Shown here: positions 1 through 9,945 of the stretch, one piece after another
Numbering within the stretch: the first letter of the stretch is position 1
How the letters are laid out: each line of letters opens with the position of its first letter
Assembly (NCBI GenBank): GCA_004296775.1
Contig: RHGE01000021.1
Location: 23,055-87,054 of the forward strand
DNA length: 64,000 nt
DNA from: Marinilabiliaceae bacterium JC017
GTDB lineage: Bacteria; Bacteroidota; Bacteroidia; Bacteroidales; Marinilabiliaceae
Reading direction: 5' to 3'
Made by a program: the position numbers and the translations under genes
Notes under the pieces: model-generated
Databases searched by the model: none
What the model was told of the DNA's origin: nothing
Seen by the model: only the letters and a program-made list of their open reading frames with translations

Positions 1-1
1 T

Positions 2-352
2 ACCTTACCGGCCAATTTCAAGCTTTACCTGCGTGCCAATGGCCTTGGCAGGGCAAAAGAACTATCATACACCATCACCAGTGACAAAGGGGCTGTGTTG
101 TATGAAAGGGAAAAGTTTGAAGATGATGTGCTCTATATGGATCCCATCACCCTGCCTGCCGGTTTTTACGAATTTAAACTCACCGACATACGGGAAGACG
201 GCATGATCAGGCATTGGTGGAACCGCAGTAGCAACCCGGACCTCATCGGCCGTAACGGTCGCATTGCCATCATGGATATGAAAGGAAATTTACTGGAAGA
301 ACTCAAGTATGACTTTGCCCAGGAAGTGACTCTTCGCTTTATGATTGAATAA
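2..352 (+). CDS. C-terminal fragment of an exported protein (start outside window)
   Basis: The frame is open from the left edge, so only about the last 116 residues are present. The fragment is beta-rich, with a segment reading PAGFYEFKLTD followed by DGMIRHWW and ending in LKYDFAQEVTLRFMIE. A glycine- and tryptophan-containing module of this kind, ending in an acidic-aromatic tail, is seen at the C-terminus of some secreted Bacteroidota enzymes, including PNGase F-related and metallopeptidase proteins, but the catalytic part is missing here and no function can be assigned. A strong terminator follows at 427-460. Confidence 0.6.
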   Translation, partial: TLPANFKLYLRANGLGRAKELSYTITSDKGAVLYEREKFEDDVLYMDPITLPAGFYEFKLTDIREDGMIRHWWNRSSNPDLIGRNGRIAIMDMKGNLLEELKYDFAQEVTLRFMIE

Positions 353-426
353 TCACATCCTGGCAAGAGGAATTAAAGCGATGTCATAGCAAGGCAGAAC
401 GACAGATAATACTCCCATTAGAAATG

Positions 427-460
427 AGTGCACTCCTCCGAGGGGTGCACTTATTTTTTT
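427..460 (+). terminator. Rho-independent terminator
   Basis: AGTGCACTCCT and AGGGGTGCACT pair around a 3-nt loop (427-451, one G-T pair), followed by TATTTTTTT. It ends the transcript of the partial gene at 2-352. The hairpin also abuts the stop codon of the converging small gene at 451-690. Confidence 0.85.
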
Positions 461-690
461 AATCCTAGCGCCTCCACCTGGATGATGCCGTTTAGTACCA
501 ACCAGCCAAACACGATAAAAATTAACGCCAGGATACCATAAATCACCCTTGCCCCTGTGCGCCCCGTCTTTTCTGATAACCATTTTGCCTTCTTCAATGA
601 AAAAAACCACTCCCAATTAGTCAGAGCGACCAACAGGATGAATACTCCAAAGGCCATCATCAGATAATAGAAAAAAGAAAACTGGCTCAT
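451..690 (-). CDS. Small two-helix membrane protein (Imm17-like)
   Basis: A 79-residue protein with two hydrophobic helices (about residues 7-25 and 48-68) joined by a basic loop containing WFFSLKKAKW and GRTGARVIYG. The loop pattern, aromatic pair then KA, then GR-GAR-Y ahead of the second helix, resembles the Imm17 family of small membrane proteins, which has been proposed as an immunity family and is often found singly in Bacteroidota. No toxin gene is adjacent, so an immunity role is not supported here. It converges on the partial gene at the left edge. Family assignment is by pattern only. Confidence 0.65.
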   Translation of the reverse strand: MSQFSFFYYLMMAFGVFILLVALTNWEWFFSLKKAKWLSEKTGRTGARVIYGILALIFIVFGWLVLNGIIQVEALGLKK

Positions 691-1049
691 TATTCAATTA
701 TTAGATTAATAAATATCAAATCTATACACAAAAGACGTTAGTTAATTAATTCAAAATATACGGGATGAATACCATTCAATAATTTGCACTACCCGAGAAT
801 CTATTGGGCACAAAATTGCCTTCATTACATGCACTTTATTCTATGGCTGACTCTCACCAATACTCTATCTCTCCTTCCAACATCCCTGGACGTACTGATA
901 ACAATCTCCCATTCCGCTTTGAATTATTTATTTACCCTCACAAACATAATGAATTATTCCATCTCCCTTATTATTAAAAGCTTTTCTGATACAGCTACCT
1001 GTATCCTGATTTTTTAACTAATTTTGTTGACCCTAAGAATCCCTAATCC
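691..1049. other. AT-rich intergenic region between divergent genes
   Basis: This 359-bp gap separates the small membrane protein (minus) from the sensor kinase (plus). A TAATTTTG at 1019-1026 matches the Bacteroidota -7 consensus TAnnTTTG and could serve the kinase, but no TTTG is found at the proper upstream spacing. A 77-codon open frame at 784-1017 has no protein-like features. Confidence 0.4.
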
Positions 1050-3497
1050 ATGTCGAATAACAGATTACACTTTCTTTTTACCATTATAATGGTGTGGCTA
1101 CTGCCCGTTTTAACGGCTGCAAAGTCTACCGACACTATCATTGTACAGCTAAAATGGACACACCAGTTTCAATTTGCCGGGTACTATGCGGCCATTGAAA
1201 AAGGATTCTATGCCGACAAGGGACTTAAGGTAAAACTAAAAGAAGGCGTTTGCGGAATTGATGTGGTTAAGGAAGTATTAGAGGGGCGCGCTACTTATGG
1301 CACCCAATCTCCCAAGCTGCTTATTCACCGCAACAATAACAAACCAGTAGTAGCCATTGCAACGTTCTTTCAACACTCCCCGGAAATATTACTGACCACA
1401 CCAAAAAAACAAATCTATAACCCCAAAGATGTTATTGGCAAAAAACTTTCCCTTTCCAAAAATAACCTAACGGCTCCCCGCGCCATCCTACTGCGCGGGA
1501 AAGTCCCCTTAAACAAAGTTAATCTAATCTCATCGGGCGATAATATTAATGCATTACTGAATGGGGAAGCCGATATTGTAGACGCCTACATTACGGATGC
1601 CCCCTACCTCCTGGAAAAAAAAGGTTTCCATCCTATTATCATCCGCCCCCTCACCTATGGCATTGACTTTTATGGCGACTGCCTCTTTACTTCCGAGAAA
1701 GAGGTAACAAGAATAAACAGCCATGTAAATCCCTTCCTGGAGGCCACTATTAAAGGATGGGAATATGCCATGCTGCATAAAGAAGAAATTATTGACCTGA
1801 TCATTGAAAAATACCCGTCGCGCCTGGCCAAAGATGAGTTAATGAATGAAGCCATGGCAATGGAAGAACTAATCTTGCCTTTAATGGTGCAACCCGGACA
1901 CATGAATCCGGAACGGTGGCACCACATTGCCCAAACCTATGTGAAGCTGGGGCTTTTAAAACCGGACTATTCCCTCGATGGCTTTCTGTTATCGGACTAC
2001 CAGCAATCCAACAAGAAAAACATCAAGCTGATTATTTATGTACTGCTTATCGTACTCTTCATTGCCTTTTTCATTATTCTTCTCATCACCATCTTCAATC
2101 AGCGTCTGAAACAAGCAGTTCAAAAACGCACCAGGGAATTATCGCGTATGAACAAAAACCTGATCCAGGAGATCACCGAGCGGAAACGGTTTCACAGTGA
2201 ATTGATATTAAGTGAAGACCGCTACAAACGCCTTTTCGATGACTCCCCCATCTCTTTGTGGGAAGAAGACTTCAGCCAGGTCAAAATATTGATTGACCAC
2301 CTGATGCTTAACCAGACAAGTGAGCTGGAAGGATATTTCAAGGCACATCCCGCCTTTCTCGCCCAATGTGTCAGTCAAATCAAAATCACTAACATCAATA
2401 AAGCCACCCTGAAATATTTACGGGCCGACAATATTGAAACAGTCCTCAGTAATATTGATAAAATATTCACCGGTGACTCATTCCATGACTTCAAAGACGA
2501 ACTGGTTGCTTTTTACAATGGCAATTATCACCACGAAACCGAATCGGAACACATGACCTTTAGCGGGGATAAGCTGTGGGTCTCCATCAACGTTACCGTA
2601 CCGCCCGGCTATGAGCATAACTGGAAGAAAGTAATCGTTTCGCTCATTGATATCACAGACCTAAAGAATACTACTTACCAGCTAAAAGAAAATGAAAAGG
2701 TATTAATCAGGCAAAATGACGACCTTAAAGAGCGTAACATACAGATCGAGGCCATTAACCGGGAGTTGGAAAAGGCTAAGCTAAAGGCAGAAGAGAGCGA
2801 CCGACTCAAATCAGCGTTCCTGTCGAACATGTCCCATGAAATCAGGACCCCCATGAACGGCATCATTGGCTTTACAGACCTATTGAGAACATCCGACCTT
2901 TCCCATGAAGAAAAATTAAAATACATCGATATCATAGAAGATAATTCGCAACAGTTGCTAAGGATCATCTCCGACATCATAGACATCTCGAAGATTGAAG
3001 CCGGCCAGTTAAAGATCATGCCGGCTCCCATGGAGCTTGATAACTTATTCAAGGGGTTATATGAAGTCTTCTGCCTGAAACTAAAAACCCATCCCCATAA
3101 AACGGTTGACTTCAGTTATGAAATCAACCCAGCCGGCAGCAATAAATTAATGATCAACAGCGACAAAGCACGCCTGCGCCAGGTACTGTCTAACCTCATT
3201 GAGAATGCCATTAAGTTCACCCGGGAGGGAAACATTAAATTTGGCGCCCATGTGGATGCCAATAAACGCCTCATCACCTTTTATGTGAGTGATACCGGCA
3301 CGGGTATCTCACAAGAACGCCTCTCCCGTATCTTCGAACGTTTTTTCAAAGAAGAAAACCGCATTAACGCTAACCTGGGTGGTACAGGGCTGGGATTATC
3401 CATTGCCAAAAACCTCGTAGAGCTGCTCGGGGGCCAGATATGGGTCGATAGTGAAATAAACAAAGGTTCTACCTTCTACTTCACCCATCCTGTTTAA
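1050..3497 (+). CDS. Sensor histidine kinase with periplasmic NMT1/THI5-like binding domain
   Basis: An 815-residue membrane kinase. Residues 1-24 form a signal peptide. Residues about 28-300 form a periplasmic substrate-binding domain of the NMT1/THI5-like (thiamine-precursor or sulfonate binding) fold, beginning VQLKWTHQFQFAGYYAA. One transmembrane helix spans about 325-349. A coiled segment leads to a PAS-like region (about 385-540), then a second coil. The HisKA domain has the phospho-acceptor H596 in SNMSHEIRTPMNG. The HATPase domain shows the N box (about 705-723), DTGTG at 748-752 and GGTGLGLS at 777-784. There is no receiver domain and no response regulator beside it, so its partner is unknown. 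A small molecule captured in the periplasm is the inferred signal. Confidence 0.9.
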   Translation: MSNNRLHFLFTIIMVWLLPVLTAAKSTDTIIVQLKWTHQFQFAGYYAAIEKGFYADKGLKVKLKEGVCGIDVVKEVLEGRATYGTQSPKLLIHRNNNKPVVAIATFFQHSPEILLTTPKKQIYNPKDVIGKKLSLSKNNLTAPRAILLRGKVPLNKVNLISSGDNINALLNGEADIVDAYITDAPYLLEKKGFHPIIIRPLTYGIDFYGDCLFTSEKEVTRINSHVNPFLEATIKGWEYAMLHKEEIIDLIIEKYPSRLAKDELMNEAMAMEELILPLMVQPGHMNPERWHHIAQTYVKLGLLKPDYSLDGFLLSDYQQSNKKNIKLIIYVLLIVLFIAFFIILLITIFNQRLKQAVQKRTRELSRMNKNLIQEITERKRFHSELILSEDRYKRLFDDSPISLWEEDFSQVKILIDHLMLNQTSELEGYFKAHPAFLAQCVSQIKITNINKATLKYLRADNIETVLSNIDKIFTGDSFHDFKDELVAFYNGNYHHETESEHMTFSGDKLWVSINVTVPPGYEHNWKKVIVSLIDITDLKNTTYQLKENEKVLIRQNDDLKERNIQIEAINRELEKAKLKAEESDRLKSAFLSNMSHEIRTPMNGIIGFTDLLRTSDLSHEEKLKYIDIIEDNSQQLLRIISDIIDISKIEAGQLKIMPAPMELDNLFKGLYEVFCLKLKTHPHKTVDFSYEINPAGSNKLMINSDKARLRQVLSNLIENAIKFTREGNIKFGAHVDANKRLITFYVSDTGTGISQERLSRIFERFFKEENRINANLGGTGLGLSIAKNLVELLGGQIWVDSEINKGSTFYFTHPV

Positions 3498-4372
3498 TGT
3501 CCATCAACGATTAATGCCCCCTTATTACACTATGCTTTTAATTGGTATTTAATCATATACCATGAATCACACCCAGATTATTTTATATCCGTTTGGAATA
3601 ATATAAAAAGGTAATGGATGTTGCTGCATTTATGTTGCTACTTAAATTAAAGGATGTACAATAAGGTTTTTCGGATTATAAATAAAAAGGGGTGTTCTTT
3701 TCTCTATACACCTTTACCTTCAAAACTCCGCAAATAAACCTTATTTCCTTTTTTAAACTTAGTAGCTAACGACATTTGCAAGGATACACTCTTATCCTCT
3801 GATTTTTTTGCAATTGTAACACATAGCCCCATTAAAAAACTCTCTTCACCAAGCCCTTTTTCCTTTAAAAACTTTCACTTCCAACTAGTTTAGCCTATTC
3901 TCCGGTATTTTATTGAAAATAACATACCACTACCCAATAACAGTTAGCTACTTTTGAATGCCTTGCCCGGTACCATTACACTATACATATTATCATTTTA
4001 TAAACACCCTGGATATTAAGACTCTTCACCTTACCAAAACACAAATACAATTTACTATTTTTACTTACACATTAATACCAAGCCCGGAAAGCATTTGATC
4101 TATTTTGTTGTAATACCAACTCCTACATCTCTTATAATCCCACGTAACTTCCCCCTTCTATTATTTAAATATTGGTAATAAATTTTAAAAATATTCAATT
4201 TACTAACCACTGAAAAAGAGAGCGTTTCAAATAGCTATTATTACTAATAAAAACATATGTAAATATTAAGCATTGATTATTTATTCTTTTTAGTTACTTT
4301 CGCCCCCTCCTTAAAATCACTATAATAACTTCTTAAGTAATAATTATACCAATTTTACAATTCTATTTTAAA
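3498..4372. other. Long AT-rich intergenic region without recognised gene
   Basis: An 875-bp gap between the sensor kinase and the LRR protein. It is very AT-rich with frequent stops in all frames, and no RNA gene, inverted repeat with T-tract or tandem repeat was recognised. The only signal found is the promoter-like pair at 4273-4302. Confidence 0.5.
4273..4302 (+). promoter_or_regulatory. Candidate Bacteroidota-type promoter of the LRR protein gene
   Basis: TTG at 4273-4275 is separated by 19 nt from TACTTTCG at 4295-4302, a 7-of-8 match to the -7 consensus TAnnTTTG. Transcription would start about 60 nt upstream of the ATG at 4373. Confidence 0.5.
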
Positions 4373-7300
4373 ATGAAACAATCTTTACTTTTAACATTGG
4401 CTTTATTTTTAAGCCTCACAGGCCTTTTAAAAGCCCAGGAACCTGCCATTACCATGACAACAGCGAAGGATATTGGTTCTCTTTGTCGCATTGTATTAAA
4501 TGCCAATGCGGACAATACCAAAATCCAGGTGGACTTTGGCGATGGAAAGTTAAATACAAGAACTATTGGAGAAGCCTCTACTACCCTTTATATTACTGTA
4601 GGAGAAACACAAACCATTACCATTTACGGAGATGGTATAACTCAACTTCGATGTGATAACAGGTCAATCACCAGTTTAGATGTATCTAACTGCACGACAC
4701 TAAAATCCCTTATATGCTTCGACAACCAACTTTCCAGCTTGGATATATCGAAAAACACAGCCTTAGAAGGATTATATTGCAGAAACAATCAAATTTCCAG
4801 TTTAATTGTATCAAACAACCCGGCGTTGACCGATCTTTCTTGTTCCAATAACAATCTCACCTTTGCAACTTTACCAATTAAGCAATCCACATGGAGTGAT
4901 TATAGTTATACAGGCCAAAAGAGAGTTACCATTCCCGAAACTATCACCACCAAAAACACAGTAGACTTAAGCAGTCAATACAACATCAGCGATAACATTA
5001 CTTCTTACGTTTGGAAAAAAGAAAGTGGTGATGCTCTTATAGAAAACACGGATTACACCATCAAAAATGGCGTAACCACTTTCATGAAAAGCCAGACTGA
5101 AAAGGTATATTGTGAAATGGCAAATGCCACTTTCCCGAAATTCACCGGTACTAGAAAGCTTAAAACCTCTCTTGTGACCATCATGGAGGCGGAAAAACCT
5201 GCTATTACCATGACAACAGCCATGGATATTAACTCTGATTTTTCTTTTGGTCTAAAAGCCAATACAGACAATACTAAAATCCAGGTGGATTTTGGCGATG
5301 GACAAAAAGTTGAGAAAACCATTGGGACTAATAATAGTACTATTAGCGGCACGCTGGCAACATCGCAAACTGTTAAAGTTTATGGAGAGGACATTACATA
5401 TTTTGTTTGTATCAACAAACAACTCACTAAACTGGATGTGTCCAATAACCCAAAACTAACTTTTCTCAACTGTAACTGTAATCAACTCACTAAACTGGAC
5501 CTGTCAAAGAACGCATTTTTGACCACTCTTAAATGTAATGAGAATGATCTCACTATGCTTAATGTGTCAAACTGCAAAGAATTGACCGAGCTATATTGCG
5601 GTTCAAACCAACTCGCTAAGTTAGATGTGTCTAACTGCAAAGAATTAACCAAGCTAAATTGTAATCACAACTATCTCACCAGTTTGGATGTAAAAAATAA
5701 TACTGCATTAACCTTTCTTAACTGCTACGCCAACCAACTTACCAGTTTGGATCTGACATACAATACCAGATTGGATGTCCCTTGTTGCGAGAACAACAAA
5801 TTAACTTTTGCCACCTTGCCTCTTCCAAGCCCCAAATGGCCATATTACTCCTATGCCCCTCAAGCAAACATTACCATACCCGAAATCATCACCACCAATA
5901 ACACAGTAGACTTAAGCAGTCAATACAACATCAGCGATAACATTACTTCTTACGTTTGGAAAAAAGAAAGTGGTGATGCTCTTATAGAAAACACGGATTA
6001 CACCATCAAAAATGGCGTAACCACTTTCATGAAGAGCCAGACTGAAAAGGTATATTGTGAAATGACAAATGCCTCTTTCCCGAATTTCACCGGTACTAAA
6101 AAGCTTAAAACCTCTCTTGTGACCATCATGGAGGCGGAAAAACCTGCCATTACCATGACAACAGCCATGGCTATTAACTCTGATTTTTCTTTTACATTAA
6201 AAGCCAATGCAAACAATACTAAAATCCAGGTGGATTTTGGCGATGGCAATAAAGTTGAGAAAACCATTGGTATTTTTAGTAGTACTATTAGCGGCACGCT
6301 GGCAACATCGCAAACTGTTAGAATTTATGGAGAGGGTATTACTTATTTTTCTTGTTATGACAAACAACTCACCGCACTGGATGTGTCAAATAGCACAAAA
6401 CTGACTACACTCAGCTGTAATAAAAACCAACTCACTAAACTGGATGTGTCAAAAAATACAAAGTTGACCAAGCTCTACTGTAATACCAACCAACTCACTA
6501 CACTCAACCTGTCAAATAACACATTATTGACCAACCTTCAATGTAATGAGAATGATCTCAATATGCTGAATGTGTCAAACTGCAAGGAGTTAATCATTCT
6601 ATTTTGCGATTCAAACCAACTCTCTACACTGAATGTATCAATTTCAACAAAACTGACCTGCCTCCATTGTAATAACAACCAGCTCGTTTCGCTAAATATA
6701 TCAAATAACACATTATTAAAAGAACTTAATTGTAGTTGGAATTCACTTTCCACGTTGAATATATCAACTTGTACTAAGCTAACCACATTTTATTGCTCGG
6801 AAAATCAACTCGCCACACTGGATGTATCAAACAATAAAGAGTTGCTCAATTTTCACTGCTCCTCAAATAAACTAACTACACTAAATGTATCGAACAACAA
6901 GATGTTGAAAAATTTTATTTGTAGTTCAAACAATCTTACCACACTGGATGTATCCGAAAATAAAGCATTGAATTTATTGTATTGCTCAGATAACAAGTTA
7001 ACATTTGCCACATTGCCACATATACAATCTACTTGTGATATGTATAGTTACCATCCACAACAGGAAATGACCATTCCGGAAACCATCACTACCAGTAATA
7101 CTGTAGACTTAAGCAGTCAATACAACATCAGCGATAACATTACAACTTACCTTTGGAAAAAAGAAAGCGGTGATGCTCTTATAGAAAATACGGATTACAC
7201 CATTAAAAATGGCGTAACTACTTTCCTGAAAAGCCAGACCGAACCGGTATATTGTGCAATGACCAATAAAACTTTCAATAGTCTAAATGAAAGAAATCCG

Positions 7301-7570
7301 TTAAAAACAACCCTAATCAACGTAACAGTTTCAACCGCCATTGAAAAAGAAACTGCTCAGCAGGTAAAAATATATTCCAACAACAAAACCCTGTATGTGA
7401 ACCTGGAGAATGATGGCCAGCTTTCGGTATACGACATCAGTGGACGCATGATTAAATCTGCACCGGTTTACAGGGGCAGCAACATCATTGAATTAACTAA
7501 AGAGGGTATCTACGTGGTACGCGTCTTAATCAATGGACAAATCATTACCGAAAAAGTAATGGTTAAATAA
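4373..7570 (+). CDS. T9SS-secreted leucine-rich-repeat surface protein with duplicated modules
   Basis: A 1065-residue exported protein with a signal peptide at residues 1-22. It contains three modules (about 23-275, 276-590, 590-983). Each has a short beta region reading IQVDFGDG, a run of 21-residue leucine-rich repeats of the form LxCxxNxLTxLDVSNN (four or so in module 1, many more in module 3), and a beta domain containing VDLSSQYNISDNIT. Residues about 985-1065 form a type A T9SS sorting domain (YDISGRMI, GIYVVRV, EKVMVK). LRR surface proteins of this internalin-like class usually bind proteins or glycans; the ligand here is unknown. The near-identical DNA of the modules points to recent internal duplication. 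It is a single gene with its own promoter and terminator. Confidence 0.9.
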   Translation: MKQSLLLTLALFLSLTGLLKAQEPAITMTTAKDIGSLCRIVLNANADNTKIQVDFGDGKLNTRTIGEASTTLYITVGETQTITIYGDGITQLRCDNRSITSLDVSNCTTLKSLICFDNQLSSLDISKNTALEGLYCRNNQISSLIVSNNPALTDLSCSNNNLTFATLPIKQSTWSDYSYTGQKRVTIPETITTKNTVDLSSQYNISDNITSYVWKKESGDALIENTDYTIKNGVTTFMKSQTEKVYCEMANATFPKFTGTRKLKTSLVTIMEAEKPAITMTTAMDINSDFSFGLKANTDNTKIQVDFGDGQKVEKTIGTNNSTISGTLATSQTVKVYGEDITYFVCINKQLTKLDVSNNPKLTFLNCNCNQLTKLDLSKNAFLTTLKCNENDLTMLNVSNCKELTELYCGSNQLAKLDVSNCKELTKLNCNHNYLTSLDVKNNTALTFLNCYANQLTSLDLTYNTRLDVPCCENNKLTFATLPLPSPKWPYYSYAPQANITIPEIITTNNTVDLSSQYNISDNITSYVWKKESGDALIENTDYTIKNGVTTFMKSQTEKVYCEMTNASFPNFTGTKKLKTSLVTIMEAEKPAITMTTAMAINSDFSFTLKANANNTKIQVDFGDGNKVEKTIGIFSSTISGTLATSQTVRIYGEGITYFSCYDKQLTALDVSNSTKLTTLSCNKNQLTKLDVSKNTKLTKLYCNTNQLTTLNLSNNTLLTNLQCNENDLNMLNVSNCKELIILFCDSNQLSTLNVSISTKLTCLHCNNNQLVSLNISNNTLLKELNCSWNSLSTLNISTCTKLTTFYCSENQLATLDVSNNKELLNFHCSSNKLTTLNVSNNKMLKNFICSSNNLTTLDVSENKALNLLYCSDNKLTFATLPHIQSTCDMYSYHPQQEMTIPETITTSNTVDLSSQYNISDNITTYLWKKESGDALIENTDYTIKNGVTTFLKSQTEPVYCAMTNKTFNSLNERNPLKTTLINVTVSTAIEKETAQQVKIYSNNKTLYVNLENDGQLSVYDISGRMIKSAPVYRGSNIIELTKEGIYVVRVLINGQIITEKVMVK

Positions 7571-7987
7571 TAACTTAAGCCCATTCATGGACACAGGAAT
7601 GTGTTCTGAAGCGATATAATATTGGCAGTCGTCAGCAAGTATTTCTTTGTTGACGACTGTTTTTTTTGGCTATCCCTTTCGTCCAGGCAAAGCAAACCAC
7701 TCCAATTCATTTCCTATCTGACGTAGCTGTAGCCAATCAAATAGCATAACACCTTCGCCTTCACTGGCCGTCGCAATAAAAAACAAAGGCTTTTACTAAA
7801 AAAATACCATCTCGCTGATACAAAAGATTACTTGCTAAAACGGAATGATCCCGCAGTGAATAGAGATGGTTGAAATAACAATATATCGGTCATTTAATAA
7901 GAAACCCTTTAATTGTAATAGCTTAGAAAGCGGCATCATTCCTAATGCCCCCTCATCACTCACATCCCATTATTCACGCCTCAATCT
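7571..7987. other. Intergenic region between convergent genes
   Basis: A 417-bp gap between the LRR gene (plus) and the DUF3810 gene (minus). It holds the terminator at 7626-7667; the remaining part shows no recognised gene or repeat. Confidence 0.5.
7626..7667 (+). terminator. Rho-independent terminator of the LRR gene
   Basis: The left arm CAGTCGTCAGCAA pairs with TTGTTGACGACTG (one G-T pair) around a short loop, followed by eight T residues. It lies about 55 bp after the stop codon at 7570. Confidence 0.9.
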
Positions 7988-9058
7988 TCATAGCTGTTCG
8001 CCGTTATCCTGCCAATAATCCATCACATACTGAACCACTCCATTGTAATCTGCAATCCCGTTTTGCACATTATTGGTTTTCAAATAGGCATCGTTCACCT
8101 TGGCAGCCACCTCATCCACCTGCGCATTACGCAACGCCATCCAATGTTTGTATATAGCACGAATATCATCCTTTACCTCTTCATCCATCCGCTTCACCAT
8201 CGTGGAGTATTGATCCAATTGACGACCTTGCCGGAGAAAAAAGGTGAGCACATATAAATTAGCACTGTAACGCGCCGCCTTTGATGCACTGTGATTACAT
8301 ACATACCAGGCATAGAAATTGGCTTCGGCTTCACTGGTGATCCCAAACTGATGCGCTTTCTCGTGGGCCAACACCATGGGATATTCCACCGGTAGCAGGT
8401 GTTTGTTGACATGCACTTCGTTGAAGAAAGGCCCGTAATACCCGGATATAGTAGCCTTGGCAAAAAAATCACTCAAGGTAATAAACTTGGGGCGCCGCCT
8501 ACCTGAGGGATAATCCAGGTGCAGGAAAGGGGCTTGCTCCCGGTAAGCAGCTTCAATGGCCACATCGGTTTGTTCCGGTTGAATGGTATCAAAGGAAGTG
8601 TGCAAACTATTTGTTTTATCAATAAGTTGTTCCAGTGCCTTGTTGAATTCTGTGGTATCAGGCTGTTGCGAAGCAATGCCCAGCCGGGTATTAAAATCCT
8701 CCCGGAAATAGTTAAATCCCCATAGCCAGTAGAAAAGAACATAAACCGAGGCCAGCGTATTGAGCAGAATCAGGAAGAAACGTTTAAACCTTATCTTTTT
8801 AAAAACCAGCAAAACCACAGATAACAACAGCAATAGTATTAATGCCCCATAAAACAGGTCATCCAGCGAAAAAGGCACCCACCGACTAATACCACTGAGC
8901 ATAGTGGCAATAATTGGGTATACTCCGCCGGAATAAATGGCCTCGGTCATGGAAGGGTAATGTGCTGTAAACAATGTCAGGAGCCAGGTAACTACTGCCA
9001 ATAGCAATGGCAGGTAACGCCGGCGAAAAAGTACTTTCGTAAGGTCTGCTAACTTCAT
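7988..9058 (-). CDS. DUF3810 family membrane protein, putative zincin-like peptidase
   Basis: About 356 residues when started at the ATG at 9058, which begins MKLADLTKVLFRRR; a longer frame starts at 9154, but its extra 32 residues are polar and unlike the family. Three hydrophobic helices occupy the N-terminal third (RYLPLLLAVVTWLL, LFYGALILLLLL, FLILLNTLASVYVLFYW). The soluble part contains VLAHEKAHQFG followed by EAEANFYAW. The HEKAH with the downstream E matches the HExxH zinc site of metallopeptidases, as in other DUF3810 members. Substrate and role are unknown. It is transcribed alone, convergent with the LRR gene. Confidence 0.8.
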   Translation of the reverse strand: MKLADLTKVLFRRRYLPLLLAVVTWLLTLFTAHYPSMTEAIYSGGVYPIIATMLSGISRWVPFSLDDLFYGALILLLLLSVVLLVFKKIRFKRFFLILLNTLASVYVLFYWLWGFNYFREDFNTRLGIASQQPDTTEFNKALEQLIDKTNSLHTSFDTIQPEQTDVAIEAAYREQAPFLHLDYPSGRRRPKFITLSDFFAKATISGYYGPFFNEVHVNKHLLPVEYPMVLAHEKAHQFGITSEAEANFYAWYVCNHSASKAARYSANLYVLTFFLRQGRQLDQYSTMVKRMDEEVKDDIRAIYKHWMALRNAQVDEVAAKVNDAYLKTNNVQNGIADYNGVVQYVMDYWQDNGEQL

Positions 9059-9945
9059 AGAATAATTTGCTTTGCCCACGAAGATACATTTTTCAGACAA
9101 CCGCACCGGGAACTGATCTTCTATTTCATTTTCTTCTCTTCTTTTTAGCTTCAATTTCCTCCATGAAATAAACCTATAACTCTCATGCTTATTTGTAAAT
9201 CAATAATCTTTCTCTTTTTTTCCATATCGATTACAATCAACCTGTTAAAACTTATTCGATATAATATTAAAACTTGACCAGCCTCGAATTGAATACCACT
9301 TTTTATATCTACAAATCCATTAGATTATCATTAGTAAGCGCTTCTCCACCTCTAGTAACCTCATTAAAGTCTCTAGCAACCTCTCTAATGCCTTTAGTGA
9401 CCTCTTTGAAGTCTCTAGCAACCTCTCTGATGTCGTTAGTGACCTCTTTGATGTCTCCAGCACCCTCTCTGATGTCGTTAGTGACCTCTTTGAAGTCTCC
9501 AGCAACCTCTCTGATGCCTTTAGTGACCTCTTTGAAGTCTCTAGCAACCGCTCTGCAGTCTTTAGTGACCTCTTTGCAGCCTTTAGTAACCTCGTTGCAT
9601 CATTTTAAATACATCGACAAATATTTCTGCTCATTTCTTTATCACTATATCATTCTAACTAAACCCATCTTTATCATCACTTAAAATCATTCATGAATCC
9701 TACTTACTAAACTACCCTATGCCGATATTCAATATACAATAATTTATTTAATCAAATATATAGTGCCATTAACTGCTCAAAAAGAATAATTCGTCAATCC
9801 CAACACTACCATCTATTTACTTTCTCATTAAAGCATTCTAATTTTACTTATAATAATGCGCATCACAATAATTGAAAATTATTTACCGGCTACAAAACTG
9901 GCTTTATTTTAAAAAAAGAAATTATTAACCTTAAAATCATTGTCT
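9059..9945. other. Intergenic region carrying a 21-bp tandem array
   Basis: The 887-bp gap between the DUF3810 gene (minus) and the helical protein gene (plus) contains the array at 9349-9601. The flanks are AT-rich. Open frames on both strands here (for example 9274-9684) are products of the 3n-length repeat and are not supported as genes. Confidence 0.6.
9349..9601. repeat. 21-bp tandem array, 12 units
   Basis: Twelve consecutive 21-bp units, for example CCTCTTTGAAGTCTCTAGC followed by AA. Units alternate between a gaagtctctagcaa type and a gatgtcgttagtga type, giving a 42-bp higher-order period. Because 21 is a multiple of three, both strands stay open. Read on the minus strand the array would encode heptads such as LLETSKR and SLTTSER, a coiled-coil-like pattern; read on the plus strand it gives SLATSLM and PLVTSLK. 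No start site, promoter or homologous gene supports translation. It ends about 345 bp before the start at 9946. Confidence 0.9.

Noticed and set aside
784..1017. 77-codon open frame upstream of the first sensor kinase
   Set aside because: Low-complexity hydrophobic translation of AT-rich DNA, with no family resemblance.
9274..9684. 136-codon plus-strand frame and 75-codon minus-strand frame through the 21-bp array
   Set aside because: Both are kept open by the 21-bp period; neither has a promoter, start context or recognisable domain.
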